Assembly: GCF_030506325.1 (NCBI RefSeq)
Contig: NZ_CP120683.1
Span: 4,105,001 to 4,169,000 of the forward strand
DNA from: Tunicatimonas pelagia
GTDB taxonomy: Bacteria > Bacteroidota > Bacteroidia > Cytophagales > Cyclobacteriaceae
Length of the DNA stretch: 64,000 nucleotides
Direction of reading: 5' to 3'
Shown here: piece by piece, positions 1-9,145 of the stretch
Layout of the letters: every line of letters starts with the position of its first letter
How positions within the stretch are numbered: the stretch's first letter is position 1
Program-made: the position numbers and the translations under genes
The notes under the pieces: model-generated
Database searches by the model: none
Told to the model about the DNA's origin: nothing
Seen by the model: the letters and a program-made list of their open reading frames with translations, nothing else

Positions 1-382
1 TATGTCGTGTTTATTACCAATATATCAAAACTATCGCCAAAGCTACTTATCAGGCTTTTTATGCCATTTTGACATTAAAAAAGCAATTATTTTCATAAAA
101 TCAGCCAATATGACACTCGCTTATATCGTAGAGCATACTGATTCTCTATACTTAAATAGTGATTTTATGTTTTCTGCGTTTTGTTCAACATTTATATCTA
201 CTTTTGAGTAATATCTTAGTTGGGTGACATAATTCACTATCTTCTCGCTTTTTACTCTCCAACGGGTGTAATTTTTTCTTTGCTATCATTAGTCTACTTA
301 CTGTTACAAGTGCAGGTTGAGATGTGAGACCACGAAAAAGCCAGGATCATTATGTTCTGAGCATTTTCTCTTACTTTTTTTT
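1..382. other. AT-rich stretch without a supported gene
   Basis: This stretch precedes the flippase gene. It is AT-rich and holds one 69-codon open frame (2-211) whose translation has no recognisable domain, signal peptide or family signature, so I do not call it. The flippase frame could be extended upstream to 317, but that adds 22 residues unlike any Wzx N-terminus. No convincing promoter pair was found. Confidence 0.6.
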
Positions 383-1867
383 ATGAGATTACAAAACAGG
401 ATAGTATCAGGCTTAGGATGGACATCTCTAGCCTCATTTGGCTCTCAAGGATTGCGGCTACTTTTCAAATTAGTGCTGGCTAAGCTATTACTCCCCGAAG
501 ATTACGGTATTATTGGCATGGCGGCAGTCTTCATCGGATTTATAGAGGTAGTAAGCGAGATGGGGATGGTTTCGGCACTTATTCAACGGCCTAAAGAAAA
601 GTTATACCCTCAGCATTATGCTACTGCCTTTTGGCTAAATGTAGCCATTGCTTTACTTGGTTATGTTCTGATTGTATTGGTGGTATCACCCCTAGCGGTA
701 TGGTTTTATGAGGAGCCCATTTTGGGAGAAGTTATGCCACTTTTAGCTCTGCCCTTTATATTTAATACCTTCTACGCCATACCGAAGGCTAAACTCAGTA
801 AAAGCTTAAAATTTAAACCTCAGGCTATTGCAGAAGTAATGTCCGTGCTGGTTGGAGGAATAGTAGCTACTATTTTAGCTTTCCGAGGTTGGGGAGTTTG
901 GGCGTTAGCATGGAATGGAGTCATGGTTTCTTTAGTAGCTGCCTCGATCTATTGGTTGTACGTGCGGTGGTTACCACAACTTGCCTTTAGCCGACAAGCT
1001 TTCCACGAACTATTTGGGTTTGGTAGTAAAGTAATGATTGAGCGAATCTTCCACTTTTTTACCCTAAACGTAGATTATTTACTGATTGGGAAGCTGATTG
1101 GTGGAGCCGCCTTGGGTGCATATACTTTAGGATTTGTGCTGACGAACACCTTAGTAAAGCAGCTAACTAACGTACTAAATAAAGTAATGTTTCCGGCTTA
1201 CTCATCTATTCAGAAAAGTAAGGATGCCATTGCCAAATATTTTTTGCATACCAGCAAAATGAGCCAGCTAATCGTATTTCCGATGATGCTGGGGTTAGTG
1301 GTTTTGGCCAAACCGATCATCCAGGTGGGATTCGGTACTCAATGGATGATAGCCGTTACTCCCCTACAAATTTTAGCATTAGCTACTATTCTAAATGGTC
1401 TATCAGCCAATGCTACCGTTATTATGCGTAGCGTAGGGCGATCTGACCTATCCATGAAATTGAGTATTAGCTCAACTTTGCTATCTACTATTCCGGGAGT
1501 AACCGTAGGTGCTTTACTTTTTGGTATTAATGGTGCCGCAGCCGGCATTCTAATTGATCGGGTATTCAGATTCTTCTGGTACCAGAGAACTGTACATCGC
1601 CTCATTGGTGTACATTATTTAGCTCTTCTCAAAATGGCCTTTAGGCCATTCTTAGCTTGTTTGCTCATTGGTGGGCTAGCCAAACTACTGTATCACTTAC
1701 ATCCAGTTTCTGCTTGGCCTCATTTACTCATTGGTGGAACATTTATTAGTACTGGCTATTTGTGGTATCTGCTAAGTTTTGAGCGAGAGCTCCTTGATAA
1801 GGTTTTGGTAGTTACTAAAATTCAAGATAAAGTAGTTGCGCCAGTTATCAAGTACATCAACTCTTAG
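383..1867 (+). CDS. Wzx-type lipopolysaccharide/exopolysaccharide flippase
   Basis: Polytopic membrane protein of the MATE/MVF-type polysaccharide transporter family (Wzx-like), expected to flip undecaprenyl-linked repeat units across the inner membrane. The N-terminus after the chosen ATG (RIVSGLGWTSLASFGSQGLRLL) is typical of this family, including the amphipathic GW..L..FGSQ segment, followed by about a dozen hydrophobic helices. Length is 494 residues, normal for the family. I chose the ATG at 383 over the upstream frame start at 317 because family members start here and the extra 22 residues are not membrane-like. It lies on the + strand, opposite the main glycosyltransferase run, but at the edge of the same locus, so it is probably the flippase of that system. 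Substrate cannot be read from sequence. Confidence 0.85.
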   Translation: MRLQNRIVSGLGWTSLASFGSQGLRLLFKLVLAKLLLPEDYGIIGMAAVFIGFIEVVSEMGMVSALIQRPKEKLYPQHYATAFWLNVAIALLGYVLIVLVVSPLAVWFYEEPILGEVMPLLALPFIFNTFYAIPKAKLSKSLKFKPQAIAEVMSVLVGGIVATILAFRGWGVWALAWNGVMVSLVAASIYWLYVRWLPQLAFSRQAFHELFGFGSKVMIERIFHFFTLNVDYLLIGKLIGGAALGAYTLGFVLTNTLVKQLTNVLNKVMFPAYSSIQKSKDAIAKYFLHTSKMSQLIVFPMMLGLVVLAKPIIQVGFGTQWMIAVTPLQILALATILNGLSANATVIMRSVGRSDLSMKLSISSTLLSTIPGVTVGALLFGINGAAAGILIDRVFRFFWYQRTVHRLIGVHYLALLKMAFRPFLACLLIGGLAKLLYHLHPVSAWPHLLIGGTFISTGYLWYLLSFERELLDKVLVVTKIQDKVVAPVIKYINS

Positions 1868-2149
1868 CGCAGGAGTATTACTAATAGGGTTACGGACTTG
1901 GTTCAATTGACCAACTTATAGCTTTTTCCTTTCTTTTCAATTGCTTTGTGTTAATATGAGTAAAAATTGTATAACAAAATATATTTTATGTTCAAATTAA
2001 TTTTTATAAAAATTTGATAATCAGGTGATTACAATATAATTGTATATCTATATTAATTTTTTGTTAAAATTTCAATCAAATAAAGTTACACAAAACAATT
2101 GCAGACTCATCCTGTTAGAGAGATATTATTTTAACACAAAATTACGACT

Positions 2150-2683
2150 ATGAAAACGAATGCATTTATTTTCTTCCTAGCTGGTTTGTTCATGACCACC
2201 TTGACTTTTGCCCAAGATGCCGGAGAGAAAGACATCGTGGCACTGGCTATGGAGCAAGACAACCTATCTACCTTAGTAGAGGCAGTAAAGGCAGCTGAAC
2301 TAGTAGAAACACTACAAAGCGCAGGACCATTTACCGTATTTGCTCCTACCAACGAAGCATTTGCTGCTCTTCCTGCAGGAACTTTAGAAACTTTGCTAAA
2401 GCCAGAAAATAAGGACAAGTTGGTATCTGTTCTAACTTACCATGTAGTATCTGGTGAAGTAGCGTCTACTGATCTGTCGGATGGTATGGTTGCTACTACT
2501 GTAGAAGGTAGCGATGCTGAAGTAATGTTACAGGGCGGTGAGGCTATGATTGAAGGGGCTAAAGTAGTAGCTGCTGATGTGAAGGCTTCTAACGGTATTG
2601 TTCACATTATTGATGCAGTAATCTTACCTCCTAGTATGATGGAAACTGCTCAAGGTGAAGATGAGAATGAAGATAATGACTAA
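2150..2683 (+). CDS. Secreted fasciclin (FAS1) domain protein
   Basis: A 177-residue secreted protein. Residues 1-21 form a Sec signal peptide ending TFAQ, a common Bacteroidota cleavage context. One FAS1 domain follows: FTVFAPTNEAFAALP (H1-type motif) near the middle and the H2-type segment around GIVHIIDAVILPP near the C-terminus. The tail is strongly acidic (GEDENEDND). FAS1 domains are known as adhesion or matrix-associated modules; here the protein sits between the flippase and the glycosyltransferases, so a role in the extracellular matrix is a reasonable inference. A hairpin terminator follows directly, so it is probably transcribed alone. Confidence 0.88.
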   Translation: MKTNAFIFFLAGLFMTTLTFAQDAGEKDIVALAMEQDNLSTLVEAVKAAELVETLQSAGPFTVFAPTNEAFAALPAGTLETLLKPENKDKLVSVLTYHVVSGEVASTDLSDGMVATTVEGSDAEVMLQGGEAMIEGAKVVAADVKASNGIVHIIDAVILPPSMMETAQGEDENEDND

Positions 2684-2705
2684 TCTTTAAATCCTCAGAT
2701 AACAA

Positions 2706-2740
2706 GAAGGGCTATTTGCGCTAAGCATGTAGCCTTTTTT
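2706..2740 (+). terminator. Rho-independent terminator after the FAS1 gene
   Basis: The stem AGGGCTA/TAGCCT (one bulged G) is followed by six T residues, 23 bases after the FAS1 stop codon. It would separate this gene from the convergent minus-strand glycosyltransferase run. Confidence 0.65.
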
Positions 2741-2800
2741 GTTGTAAAAATCCACATCATAAATCGCAGAATTAGTGTTTCTGCCGAGTAGTTTGCTCAG

Positions 2801-3694
2801 TTAGTGCTGTACAGCAAACTTTGTATTTTTAAGCACCCAAGCTCTTAGGAAAGATACCGTAACTCTCAAGGTTTTAATGATAACGTAGCCAAATCTCAGA
2901 GGGCTATGAATCATACCGTAGTGATATCTAGTCACAAGCCGATTGGGCGATTTTATTGATTTTAAAGACGTTAGAAAAGTCTTCCAGGTTGGATTCATAA
3001 TGTAACTAACTCCGGTGTTTTCTACAACGCTCATTACGATAGCTTTTGTTGCTACTTGCAACTTATATCCAGCATAAATTGCCCTTCTGCTAAAATCATA
3101 ATCAGCCAGATACTGAGGAAATCGGTCAAAATCAAATAGGCCTATTTTATTGAATACTTCTACTGGAATGAGCATACCTCTTCCAGGCAAGGCATCAGAA
3201 GGTAAGTAGGTATACTTTTGCACTACTTTGTTATATCGATTCTCCGAAATGGTAGGCCGCCCCTTTGCGGTATATGGATTCCATTTTTCGCCCAAAAAGG
3301 CTACATGCTCTGGGTTGTTCAGGTGTACGGATATTGAACCTATTAAGCAGGGCTTATTCTGGTCATAAGCCTGTACCAATTCTGTTAGATAGTCTTCCTT
3401 AACTTCTAGGTCGTTGTTCAGAGCAAGAACAAAGTCAGATTCTGTTGCCTGTTTCAAAGCATGCTCGATGCCCATATTGGTAGCACCTGTCCACCATAAA
3501 TTCCCATCGCCTTCCAATACAACAACATTGGGATATTCAGCGTTAACCTTCTCAGTTGTATTATCTGAAGACCCATCATTTACTACGATCGTCTGATAAT
3601 TTGCATACTCCTGTTTCTCTAAGGTAGCCAGACATCGCAGTGTGTACTCGATATTATTATAGACGGGGATAACAATAAATATTTTTCGTTCCAT
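2801..3694 (-). CDS. Family 2 glycosyltransferase, rhamnosyltransferase-like
   Basis: GT-A fold glycosyltransferase (GT2), about 297 residues. The N-terminus shows the nucleotide-binding strand FIVIPVYNN and VVNDGSSDNT, followed by NLWWTGATNMG, a signature of WbbL-like rhamnosyltransferases, and the metal-binding region ALNNDLEV in place of a strict DxD. It should transfer one sugar to the lipid-linked repeat unit at the cytoplasmic membrane face. The frame is open to a TTG at 3700, but the ATG at 3694 gives the usual MERKIFIVIPVYN start. It is the last gene of the minus-strand run, 10 bases after the preceding glycosyltransferase, so it is co-transcribed. The donor sugar is not determinable. 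Confidence 0.85.
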   Translation of the reverse strand: MERKIFIVIPVYNNIEYTLRCLATLEKQEYANYQTIVVNDGSSDNTTEKVNAEYPNVVVLEGDGNLWWTGATNMGIEHALKQATESDFVLALNNDLEVKEDYLTELVQAYDQNKPCLIGSISVHLNNPEHVAFLGEKWNPYTAKGRPTISENRYNKVVQKYTYLPSDALPGRGMLIPVEVFNKIGLFDFDRFPQYLADYDFSRRAIYAGYKLQVATKAIVMSVVENTGVSYIMNPTWKTFLTSLKSIKSPNRLVTRYHYGMIHSPLRFGYVIIKTLRVTVSFLRAWVLKNTKFAVQH

Positions 3695-3704
3695 ACTCAA
3701 TAAT

Positions 3705-4685
3705 TTAAACTGCCACTGTGGCTAAATTTATTGCTAGACTAGTACCTCGAGTAACGTACTTCTCTCGCTTAATAGGAATCCCGAAACGATACAAAAGGGC
3801 TATCGCTAGCGACTTCACTACTTCTTTGGCGGAAACATCTACTTCTCGGTAGATCGATGCCGCTTTTACAAAATTAAGTTTAAGCATATATAGCCGGAAG
3901 AACTTTTTTTTCTCCCGCAGTAGGTAGGCATCATAAAACTTTCGGTAGTAGCCCTCTCCAAAGTGAGCCACAAGTTGAGGCTTCCACAGAGACAAAGAAT
4001 TAGTAATACCGTTTATTCGCTTTTGATAAGAATTGGTCATCTTTACTCGAGAAATATCTATAGCCTCTGATGGTAAAGACAGGTATTCATCACTCGATTT
4101 TATATTAATACCCTGGAATGCCAGTGTCAACCACAGATCATGATCCACGCCGTTTTTTACCTGTTCATTATACCCGCCGTATCGCTGTAAAGTTGATGTA
4201 AAGTAAAATTGAGAAGCAACGGGAGGAGTATAGCCTTGCTGCACGTAATCAATCAGTGGCCCTTCTAATGACTGGTAATTTGCGTAGACTGTCTGCCCCA
4301 ACGAATCAATGGTAATAGAGCCACAGCAGAAGCACCAATTTTCATCGTAGTGCCCGGCTAATTTGACAAATTCTTCCAGATAATTGGGTTTCCAAGAGTC
4401 GTCGTCATCTACAAATGTAAAGTATGTGCCCTGGCTATTGAATATTGCGGTATTACGGGCAGCCGCTAAGCCTTGGTTTTTCTCATGACGTATGTAGCGA
4501 ATCCTTCTATCTTGATCTAACAGGTGGTGGACGTAATCTTCGGTTCCATCACTAGAGCAGTCATCAACAATAATGAGCTCAAGGTTAGCATACGTTTGGT
4601 TCAATACTGATTCAACCGCTCGATTCAGCATCTCTTTCCGGTTAAATGTAGTAATACAAACGGTTACCATCTTATCTTTAAGCAT
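3705..4685 (-). CDS. Family 2 glycosyltransferase
   Basis: GT2 enzyme of 326 residues. The motifs are in order: TVCITTFNRKEML, IIVDDCSSDGT, LAAARNTAI and FVDDDDSW, the DxD-type metal/nucleotide-sugar site near residues 92-97. The C-terminal half is less conserved and probably sets acceptor specificity. The start ATG overlaps the 3' end of the upstream polymerase/ligase gene by 8 bases, which indicates translational coupling. Its role is inferred from position: adding a sugar to the exopolysaccharide repeat. No membrane segment is evident, so it probably acts as a membrane-associated cytoplasmic protein. Confidence 0.85.
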   Translation of the reverse strand: MLKDKMVTVCITTFNRKEMLNRAVESVLNQTYANLELIIVDDCSSDGTEDYVHHLLDQDRRIRYIRHEKNQGLAAARNTAIFNSQGTYFTFVDDDDSWKPNYLEEFVKLAGHYDENWCFCCGSITIDSLGQTVYANYQSLEGPLIDYVQQGYTPPVASQFYFTSTLQRYGGYNEQVKNGVDHDLWLTLAFQGINIKSSDEYLSLPSEAIDISRVKMTNSYQKRINGITNSLSLWKPQLVAHFGEGYYRKFYDAYLLREKKKFFRLYMLKLNFVKAASIYREVDVSAKEVVKSLAIALLYRFGIPIKREKYVTRGTSLAINLATVAV

Positions 4686-5922
4686 ACGATACTGTCTTTT
4701 TGTCGTCTATCAATTCTTCTTCACTTCGCATGTTGGCAACGTATTGGCTTAGAAACACCAATCCCCAAAAAAAAGGTTTATCAAAATACCCTTCGGCAAC
4801 CCCCATTCCTAAAATTAGAATGAAAAATACCACGCTAATAAAAGGGTGCAAATCAGAGTAATGCACTACCTGCCTAAAACTAAAAAACATAGCTCCAAAA
4901 TAGATAAGCGAACCAACGATGCCCCACTGGGCTATCTGTTTGGTTAGTCCGTTATGCCTGGTTTTAACATCTAACGGATTATAGAATGTTTGCTCAAAGA
5001 TACCCCGCCCTAAAATAGGGTATTTTACAAAGTCATCGTAATCCCATATGGCACTACTTAAGCGGGTATGCCCAACCTGATCGCTTTCAGTCATCATATC
5101 TTTCATATCCCCTCGGGATATTTCTTCATCTATTTTCTCACCGATAAATGGTAGCGCAACGTAGGCGTAAGCAAAAGCACCAAGTAAAATGGGTACGGTA
5201 ACTATTTTTACCAGAAGCGTTTGATTCAAGAAGAAGTAAAAGAAAATTAATACTGCTAATAACAAGAAAACCGTGGTCGATAGGGTAGATAGCAACGTGA
5301 TTATTAATATCACACTTTTTCGGTCTTTTAAGCTATTTGTGCGAGCCAAGTTAAACATTAGAGCAATCAGTAAATAGCCACCAAAAGCCGCAGGCTCCCA
5401 AAATGGCCCGCAATTGCGGTACATGCCACCAGGACGATCTAAATTAAGCTGATAAACAATCAGTGATTTAACCGAACCCCCTGGTTCAAAGGGCGGAGAA
5501 ACCCCTACTGCACTAAATATACCATCAAAGGCACCAGTGATGAATAAAGGTATGAAGAAGAAAAAACTAGCAAGTGAGAAAAAAACAATAATGTCTACGA
5601 AATATGTGGCAAATTTCTGTTTGACAATTGCTAGAACAAAAAAGCCTACCGAAATTTTAACTACCAATCCGATGTACGTATTTCGGGGAAAATAGCTAAA
5701 CCGTAAGCTGTGAAGGCAGGCTAGAATTAAGAAAGAAAACAGGATAAAGAAGAAATACCCACTAAAGCCTTCTCTTCTAAGCAGAAATATTAAAAAGGCG
5801 AATCCGAGAACACCAATCATCGGAATATCGCCATTAAAGAAGGGCATACCAGAGATAGCTGCTAGTAAATACACTAGCAGATAATCAATTGCTTTATTTT
5901 GCTCTGGTAACTGAATGGTCAT
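4678..5922 (-). CDS. O-antigen polymerase/ligase-like membrane protein (Wzy-like)
   Basis: A 414-residue integral membrane protein with about 10-12 hydrophobic helices. It carries a larger periplasmic loop rich in charged residues (around EISRGDMKDMMTESDQVGHTR, 265-285) and a typical RLSSAIWDYDDFVKYPILGRGIFEQ segment resembling the PF04932 O-antigen ligase/polymerase region, with H..L near RHNGL. The family joins repeat units (Wzy) or transfers glycan to an acceptor (WaaL-like); sequence alone does not separate the two. In a locus with Wzx, Wza and Wzc a polymerase is more likely. It overlaps the next gene by 8 bases and lies 5 bases after the pyruvyltransferase-like gene. Confidence 0.75.
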   Translation of the reverse strand: MTIQLPEQNKAIDYLLVYLLAAISGMPFFNGDIPMIGVLGFAFLIFLLRREGFSGYFFFILFSFLILACLHSLRFSYFPRNTYIGLVVKISVGFFVLAIVKQKFATYFVDIIVFFSLASFFFFIPLFITGAFDGIFSAVGVSPPFEPGGSVKSLIVYQLNLDRPGGMYRNCGPFWEPAAFGGYLLIALMFNLARTNSLKDRKSVILIITLLSTLSTTVFLLLAVLIFFYFFLNQTLLVKIVTVPILLGAFAYAYVALPFIGEKIDEEISRGDMKDMMTESDQVGHTRLSSAIWDYDDFVKYPILGRGIFEQTFYNPLDVKTRHNGLTKQIAQWGIVGSLIYFGAMFFSFRQVVHYSDLHPFISVVFFILILGMGVAEGYFDKPFFWGLVFLSQYVANMRSEEELIDDKKTVSYA

Positions 5923-5927
5923 GCTTC

Positions 5928-7064
5928 TTATTTCTTATTTGATAAACCTAATATCTCTTCTACCTCAGTCCACATTGCATTATTTAAACGTTGGTGTTCT
6001 GCAACTGTCGATGCAATATTATCTATCGCTTTTTGGCGAGATTCTCCTGCATCTAACTGCACTATTTTAGCTCGCACCTTTTGAGGATCATCTAGAGGAG
6101 AAACTAAGAAGTCTTGGCATTTGTATTCCTCCATCACCCGCTCAAATTTATGACTCCACCGGGTTCCTAAGCAGGGTACCGTTTGTGATAAAGTACTAAT
6201 CAAACCGTGAAATCTAGAACTTATCACAATATGGCATTGAGAAATAACTCCCCTTAACACTAACGGATCATTATCGTAAACAATATCAATGGGTTTACCT
6301 ACTAGCTTTTGTAACTCCTCGGCTACCGGATAATCTACCCGTTCGTGTACTAACACAAAGGGATTCATCCCCAACTCAGTAAAGCTGTCAAAGCATTCTT
6401 TGAGAAACGGAAGGTAACGTGGACCTATCTGATCATCAGTACTATCAATCATTCGGTGATTAGGAATGATACAAGCCTGACGAGGTTGTGGTCGATATAA
6501 ATCGGTGACCTTACCCTTCAGGGCACCAGTAAAGTCAGGGGCTTGTTTGATTTTGTTTACGTGATGGTTGAGCGATGTAGCAAATTCGTAAGACGACTTA
6601 TCGCGGGCGAATACCAGTTCTACATTATCCAAAAGCTTCCGAAAGGCCTCGGCTACTTTCTCATCTTTAAAAGTGCCTAACGATTGGGGCAACAAAACGA
6701 TTTTTTTACCTTGTTTCTTCCAACGAGCGCAGTCATTTGCCATATGCTCTATCTTGCGGGGTCCCCATTGGTCACCGTAAGCAAACCCTGAAGCATCTAT
6801 CACCGCATCAATTTCATCTTCCACTATTAATCCGTACTTCTTACGCAACTTCGCCGGAAATGTGGTGGTTAGCAACTGGTTAGTTGGATTAGCTAAACTC
6901 TCAAACCAAAAGCTCTGATACAGCCCTAATGACGCTCTTTTCTTGTACTCTGCTACCTTGGGCAGTAGTGTTATATCGTCTTTACCCTGCAAGCGATCAA
7001 TAATTGCGTGTAGCATAAGACCGTCTCCCTTGTTTGTATAGTTTCCGATTTTAAGATGGATCAT
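5928..7064 (-). CDS. Polysaccharide pyruvyl transferase family protein
   Basis: A 378-residue protein of the PF04230 polysaccharide pyruvyl transferase family. Seen: N-terminal IGNYTNKGDGLMLHAII, the internal IVLLPQSLGTF and VFARDKSSYEFA segments, and the C-terminal CHIVISSRFHGLISTLSQTVPCLGTRWSHKFERVM, the family's most conserved region (SxRxHGL). Members transfer pyruvate from phosphoenolpyruvate as a ketal onto glycan sugars, giving negative charge; some homologues instead act as sugar transferases. It sits 5 bases upstream of the polymerase-like gene and 11 bases downstream of the double GT2 gene, so it is part of one operon. Ketal formation in this organism is inferred. Confidence 0.8.
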   Translation of the reverse strand: MIHLKIGNYTNKGDGLMLHAIIDRLQGKDDITLLPKVAEYKKRASLGLYQSFWFESLANPTNQLLTTTFPAKLRKKYGLIVEDEIDAVIDASGFAYGDQWGPRKIEHMANDCARWKKQGKKIVLLPQSLGTFKDEKVAEAFRKLLDNVELVFARDKSSYEFATSLNHHVNKIKQAPDFTGALKGKVTDLYRPQPRQACIIPNHRMIDSTDDQIGPRYLPFLKECFDSFTELGMNPFVLVHERVDYPVAEELQKLVGKPIDIVYDNDPLVLRGVISQCHIVISSRFHGLISTLSQTVPCLGTRWSHKFERVMEEYKCQDFLVSPLDDPQKVRAKIVQLDAGESRQKAIDNIASTVAEHQRLNNAMWTEVEEILGLSNKK

Positions 7065-7075
7065 TATCGTTTTTT

Positions 7076-8791
7076 TTAGTTAGCAACTATTTTTTTGAAC
7101 CGACTTCCTATTCGGTACAACAAGGCTTCAGGGTGTAGTAGAAAGCTTCCTAAGTGTTTTTGAATTACGTGTACATTTGCTTTCCAGGTTTTAGCAGCAG
7201 CATTTGTTTTATTGGTAGTCATACGAATTTCTCCGTGTTCATGGTAGGCCACAGTAATATCTGGCATAAAGTGCACCTTATAGCCGTGTTTTACAACTAC
7301 CGTGCGAAAAAACTCACTGTCAATTCCGCGAGGCATCTTAGTATCGAAGCCCCCTACTTTAATCATAGTCTCTCGCTTGGTCATTACGGTAGAGTTATGG
7401 ATTACACCGTTTCCCTTCAGTAATGTTGAAGTAAGGTTTAGCGGCATTTCCGCCCGTTTAACTTCTTCGTTATTACTAGCATCAATTACCTTCACCCCAC
7501 TGCACACAATGCCAAGCTTAGGGTCCAAACTACTTTCAAAGATTTCAATCTGTTTGGTAAGCTTATCGGTATCTATCCACTCATCATCGTCATCCATAAA
7601 TGCCACAAACGTACCTTGGCATTGCTTCAGTGCTGTATTTCGCGCATAGGCATTTCCTTGGTTCTCTTCGTGCCGGAAATACTTCACTCTTGTATCTTTT
7701 TTAGAGTAGCTCTTTGCAACTTCAGCAGTATTGTCAGATGATGCATCATCTACCACGATAACTTCTATGTTTGGGTAGCTCTGAGTCAGTACAGAATCTA
7801 AGCACCGACCCAAGAACCCCGCTCGATTATACGTGGTAATGTTCACGCTTACTAGCGGCTCTGCATCAGTATGCAATGCCGAATTAGACGGCTCAATTTG
7901 TTGCTGTAAATGATTCATAAATCGTTTAGCTTCTTGGGAAGAAGAAATTGTTAAGGGAATATGAAATACGGATAGCATTAACGCCTCCCAAAAATTCAGA
8001 GGTACATTTATTGATCGTGCTCTTTTTATGATAGCGAACGGGCTTCTGGGGTAATGACGACTCAGGGTCGAGTATTTGAGATAGCGTGACCTAAACCTAT
8101 CGGGGTAATAGAAGGCTAGCTGACAGATACCCCGGGCTACCCGCTTTGATTTATTCATCAACGAACGATATTTCCACCGAGCCGGATGTTTTAATGTCAC
8201 TGAATCGGTATAAACTTGTTTTAAACCCGCTTGGTGTACTCGGTTCCCAAATTCATAATCTCCTCCAGATTCTAAGCGGGCATCGAAGTTGCCTACTACA
8301 TTAATTGTTTCCTTTTTGATACTAAGGCAACAAGTAGGCACAAAATGATTGTGCTCTAAATCAACATCTACCTTAAATCCACCTAGCCGGTTGTACTTGG
8401 CAGCAAGTGTTTTTTTATCCGTAACAATTTCAACTTTACAGCCTACATAATCGGCATCTTGTTCCTGAAAAACATCGGCTACTTTCTGGAGATAATTTGA
8501 GGGTGCTACCATATCGGCATCTACAAAAAATAATAAGTTACCTTTCGCTTTTTTGATGGCTTTGTTGCGAGCTGCATATGAACCTTGTTGCTCATCTTCT
8601 ACCACTAAACGTACTAAACTAGGAAAGCGAGTCGTGAAACTTTGAGCCAATTGCTGGGTATCATCCGTTGATCCGTTATCAGCAACAATGATTTCAAACG
8701 AGTCTGATATCTCTTGGGCTACCAAAGAGGCTAAGGTAGCTTCAAGTCCAACAGAATCATTGTATACTGGTATAATTACGGAAATCATCAT
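7076..8791 (-). CDS. Tandem two-domain family 2 glycosyltransferase
   Basis: A 571-residue protein containing two complete GT2 domains. Domain 1 (about 1-300) has SVIIPVYND, IIVADNGSTDDT and FFVDADMV (DxD). Domain 2 (about 312-571) has VSVNITTYNRAGFL, VIVVDDASSDNT and AFMDDDDEW. Each domain alone is the size of a normal enzyme, so this is a fusion that may perform two successive transfers or one bifunctional step. The second domain resembles the neighbouring gene at 3705-4685 (same YNR..L and DDDD.W motifs), which suggests local duplication. Start codons ATG ATG are adjacent; either could be used. A 354-base gap with an inverted repeat separates it from wzc upstream. Confidence 0.85.
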   Translation of the reverse strand: MMISVIIPVYNDSVGLEATLASLVAQEISDSFEIIVADNGSTDDTQQLAQSFTTRFPSLVRLVVEDEQQGSYAARNKAIKKAKGNLLFFVDADMVAPSNYLQKVADVFQEQDADYVGCKVEIVTDKKTLAAKYNRLGGFKVDVDLEHNHFVPTCCLSIKKETINVVGNFDARLESGGDYEFGNRVHQAGLKQVYTDSVTLKHPARWKYRSLMNKSKRVARGICQLAFYYPDRFRSRYLKYSTLSRHYPRSPFAIIKRARSINVPLNFWEALMLSVFHIPLTISSSQEAKRFMNHLQQQIEPSNSALHTDAEPLVSVNITTYNRAGFLGRCLDSVLTQSYPNIEVIVVDDASSDNTAEVAKSYSKKDTRVKYFRHEENQGNAYARNTALKQCQGTFVAFMDDDDEWIDTDKLTKQIEIFESSLDPKLGIVCSGVKVIDASNNEEVKRAEMPLNLTSTLLKGNGVIHNSTVMTKRETMIKVGGFDTKMPRGIDSEFFRTVVVKHGYKVHFMPDITVAYHEHGEIRMTTNKTNAAAKTWKANVHVIQKHLGSFLLHPEALLYRIGSRFKKIVAN

Positions 8792-9145
8792 GTATTAGGG
8801 TTACTATTACAAATGTACTAATTTTTTGCGTTATAATTATAAATAATCAATTAATAATTATAACTTTTTCTATTATTCTCTCTTTGATGTATCCATTCCA
8901 TAAGAACCCGAAGAAAAATTATTTTTTGTCACTAACTATTTATAATTCGTATTGCATACTTTTATTTAAAAAAATACACAAATAGTTCAAATTTAATTTG
9001 CTAAGAAGCTTTCTTAAGGGCAATAGCTGGAATAAATGCGCTGGCAATTGCCAGTTATGAGATTGCCCTTCTTTGACTACTTCTAGGTAAGCTAAATAAT
9101 GAGCTATTTTTAAATCTATGCTTTCACTAAGTGTGTGACAGTTAC
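8792..9145. other. Intergenic gap inside the exopolysaccharide run
   Basis: A 354-base, very AT-rich gap between wzc and the double glycosyltransferase gene, both minus strand. Apart from the inverted repeat at 9016-9070, I see one isolated -7-like element on the minus strand (8988-8995, TAAATTTG) without a -33 partner. No open frame worth calling. Confidence 0.6.
9016..9070 (-). repeat. Nested inverted repeat downstream of wzc
   Basis: AAGGGCAAT (9016-9024) pairs perfectly with ATTGCCCTT (9062-9070), and the enclosed CTGGCAATTGCCAG (9041-9054) is itself a 14-base palindrome, giving a two-level hairpin. There is no U tract on either strand, so it is not a classical terminator. It could be an mRNA processing or stability element separating wzc from the distal glycosyltransferase genes. 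Confidence 0.5.

Noticed and set aside
2-211. 69-codon + strand frame at the window start
   Set aside because: No recognisable domain or signal, AT-rich composition, and no support for translation.
9016-9070. Inverted repeat as a rho-independent terminator
   Set aside because: No T tract follows on either strand.
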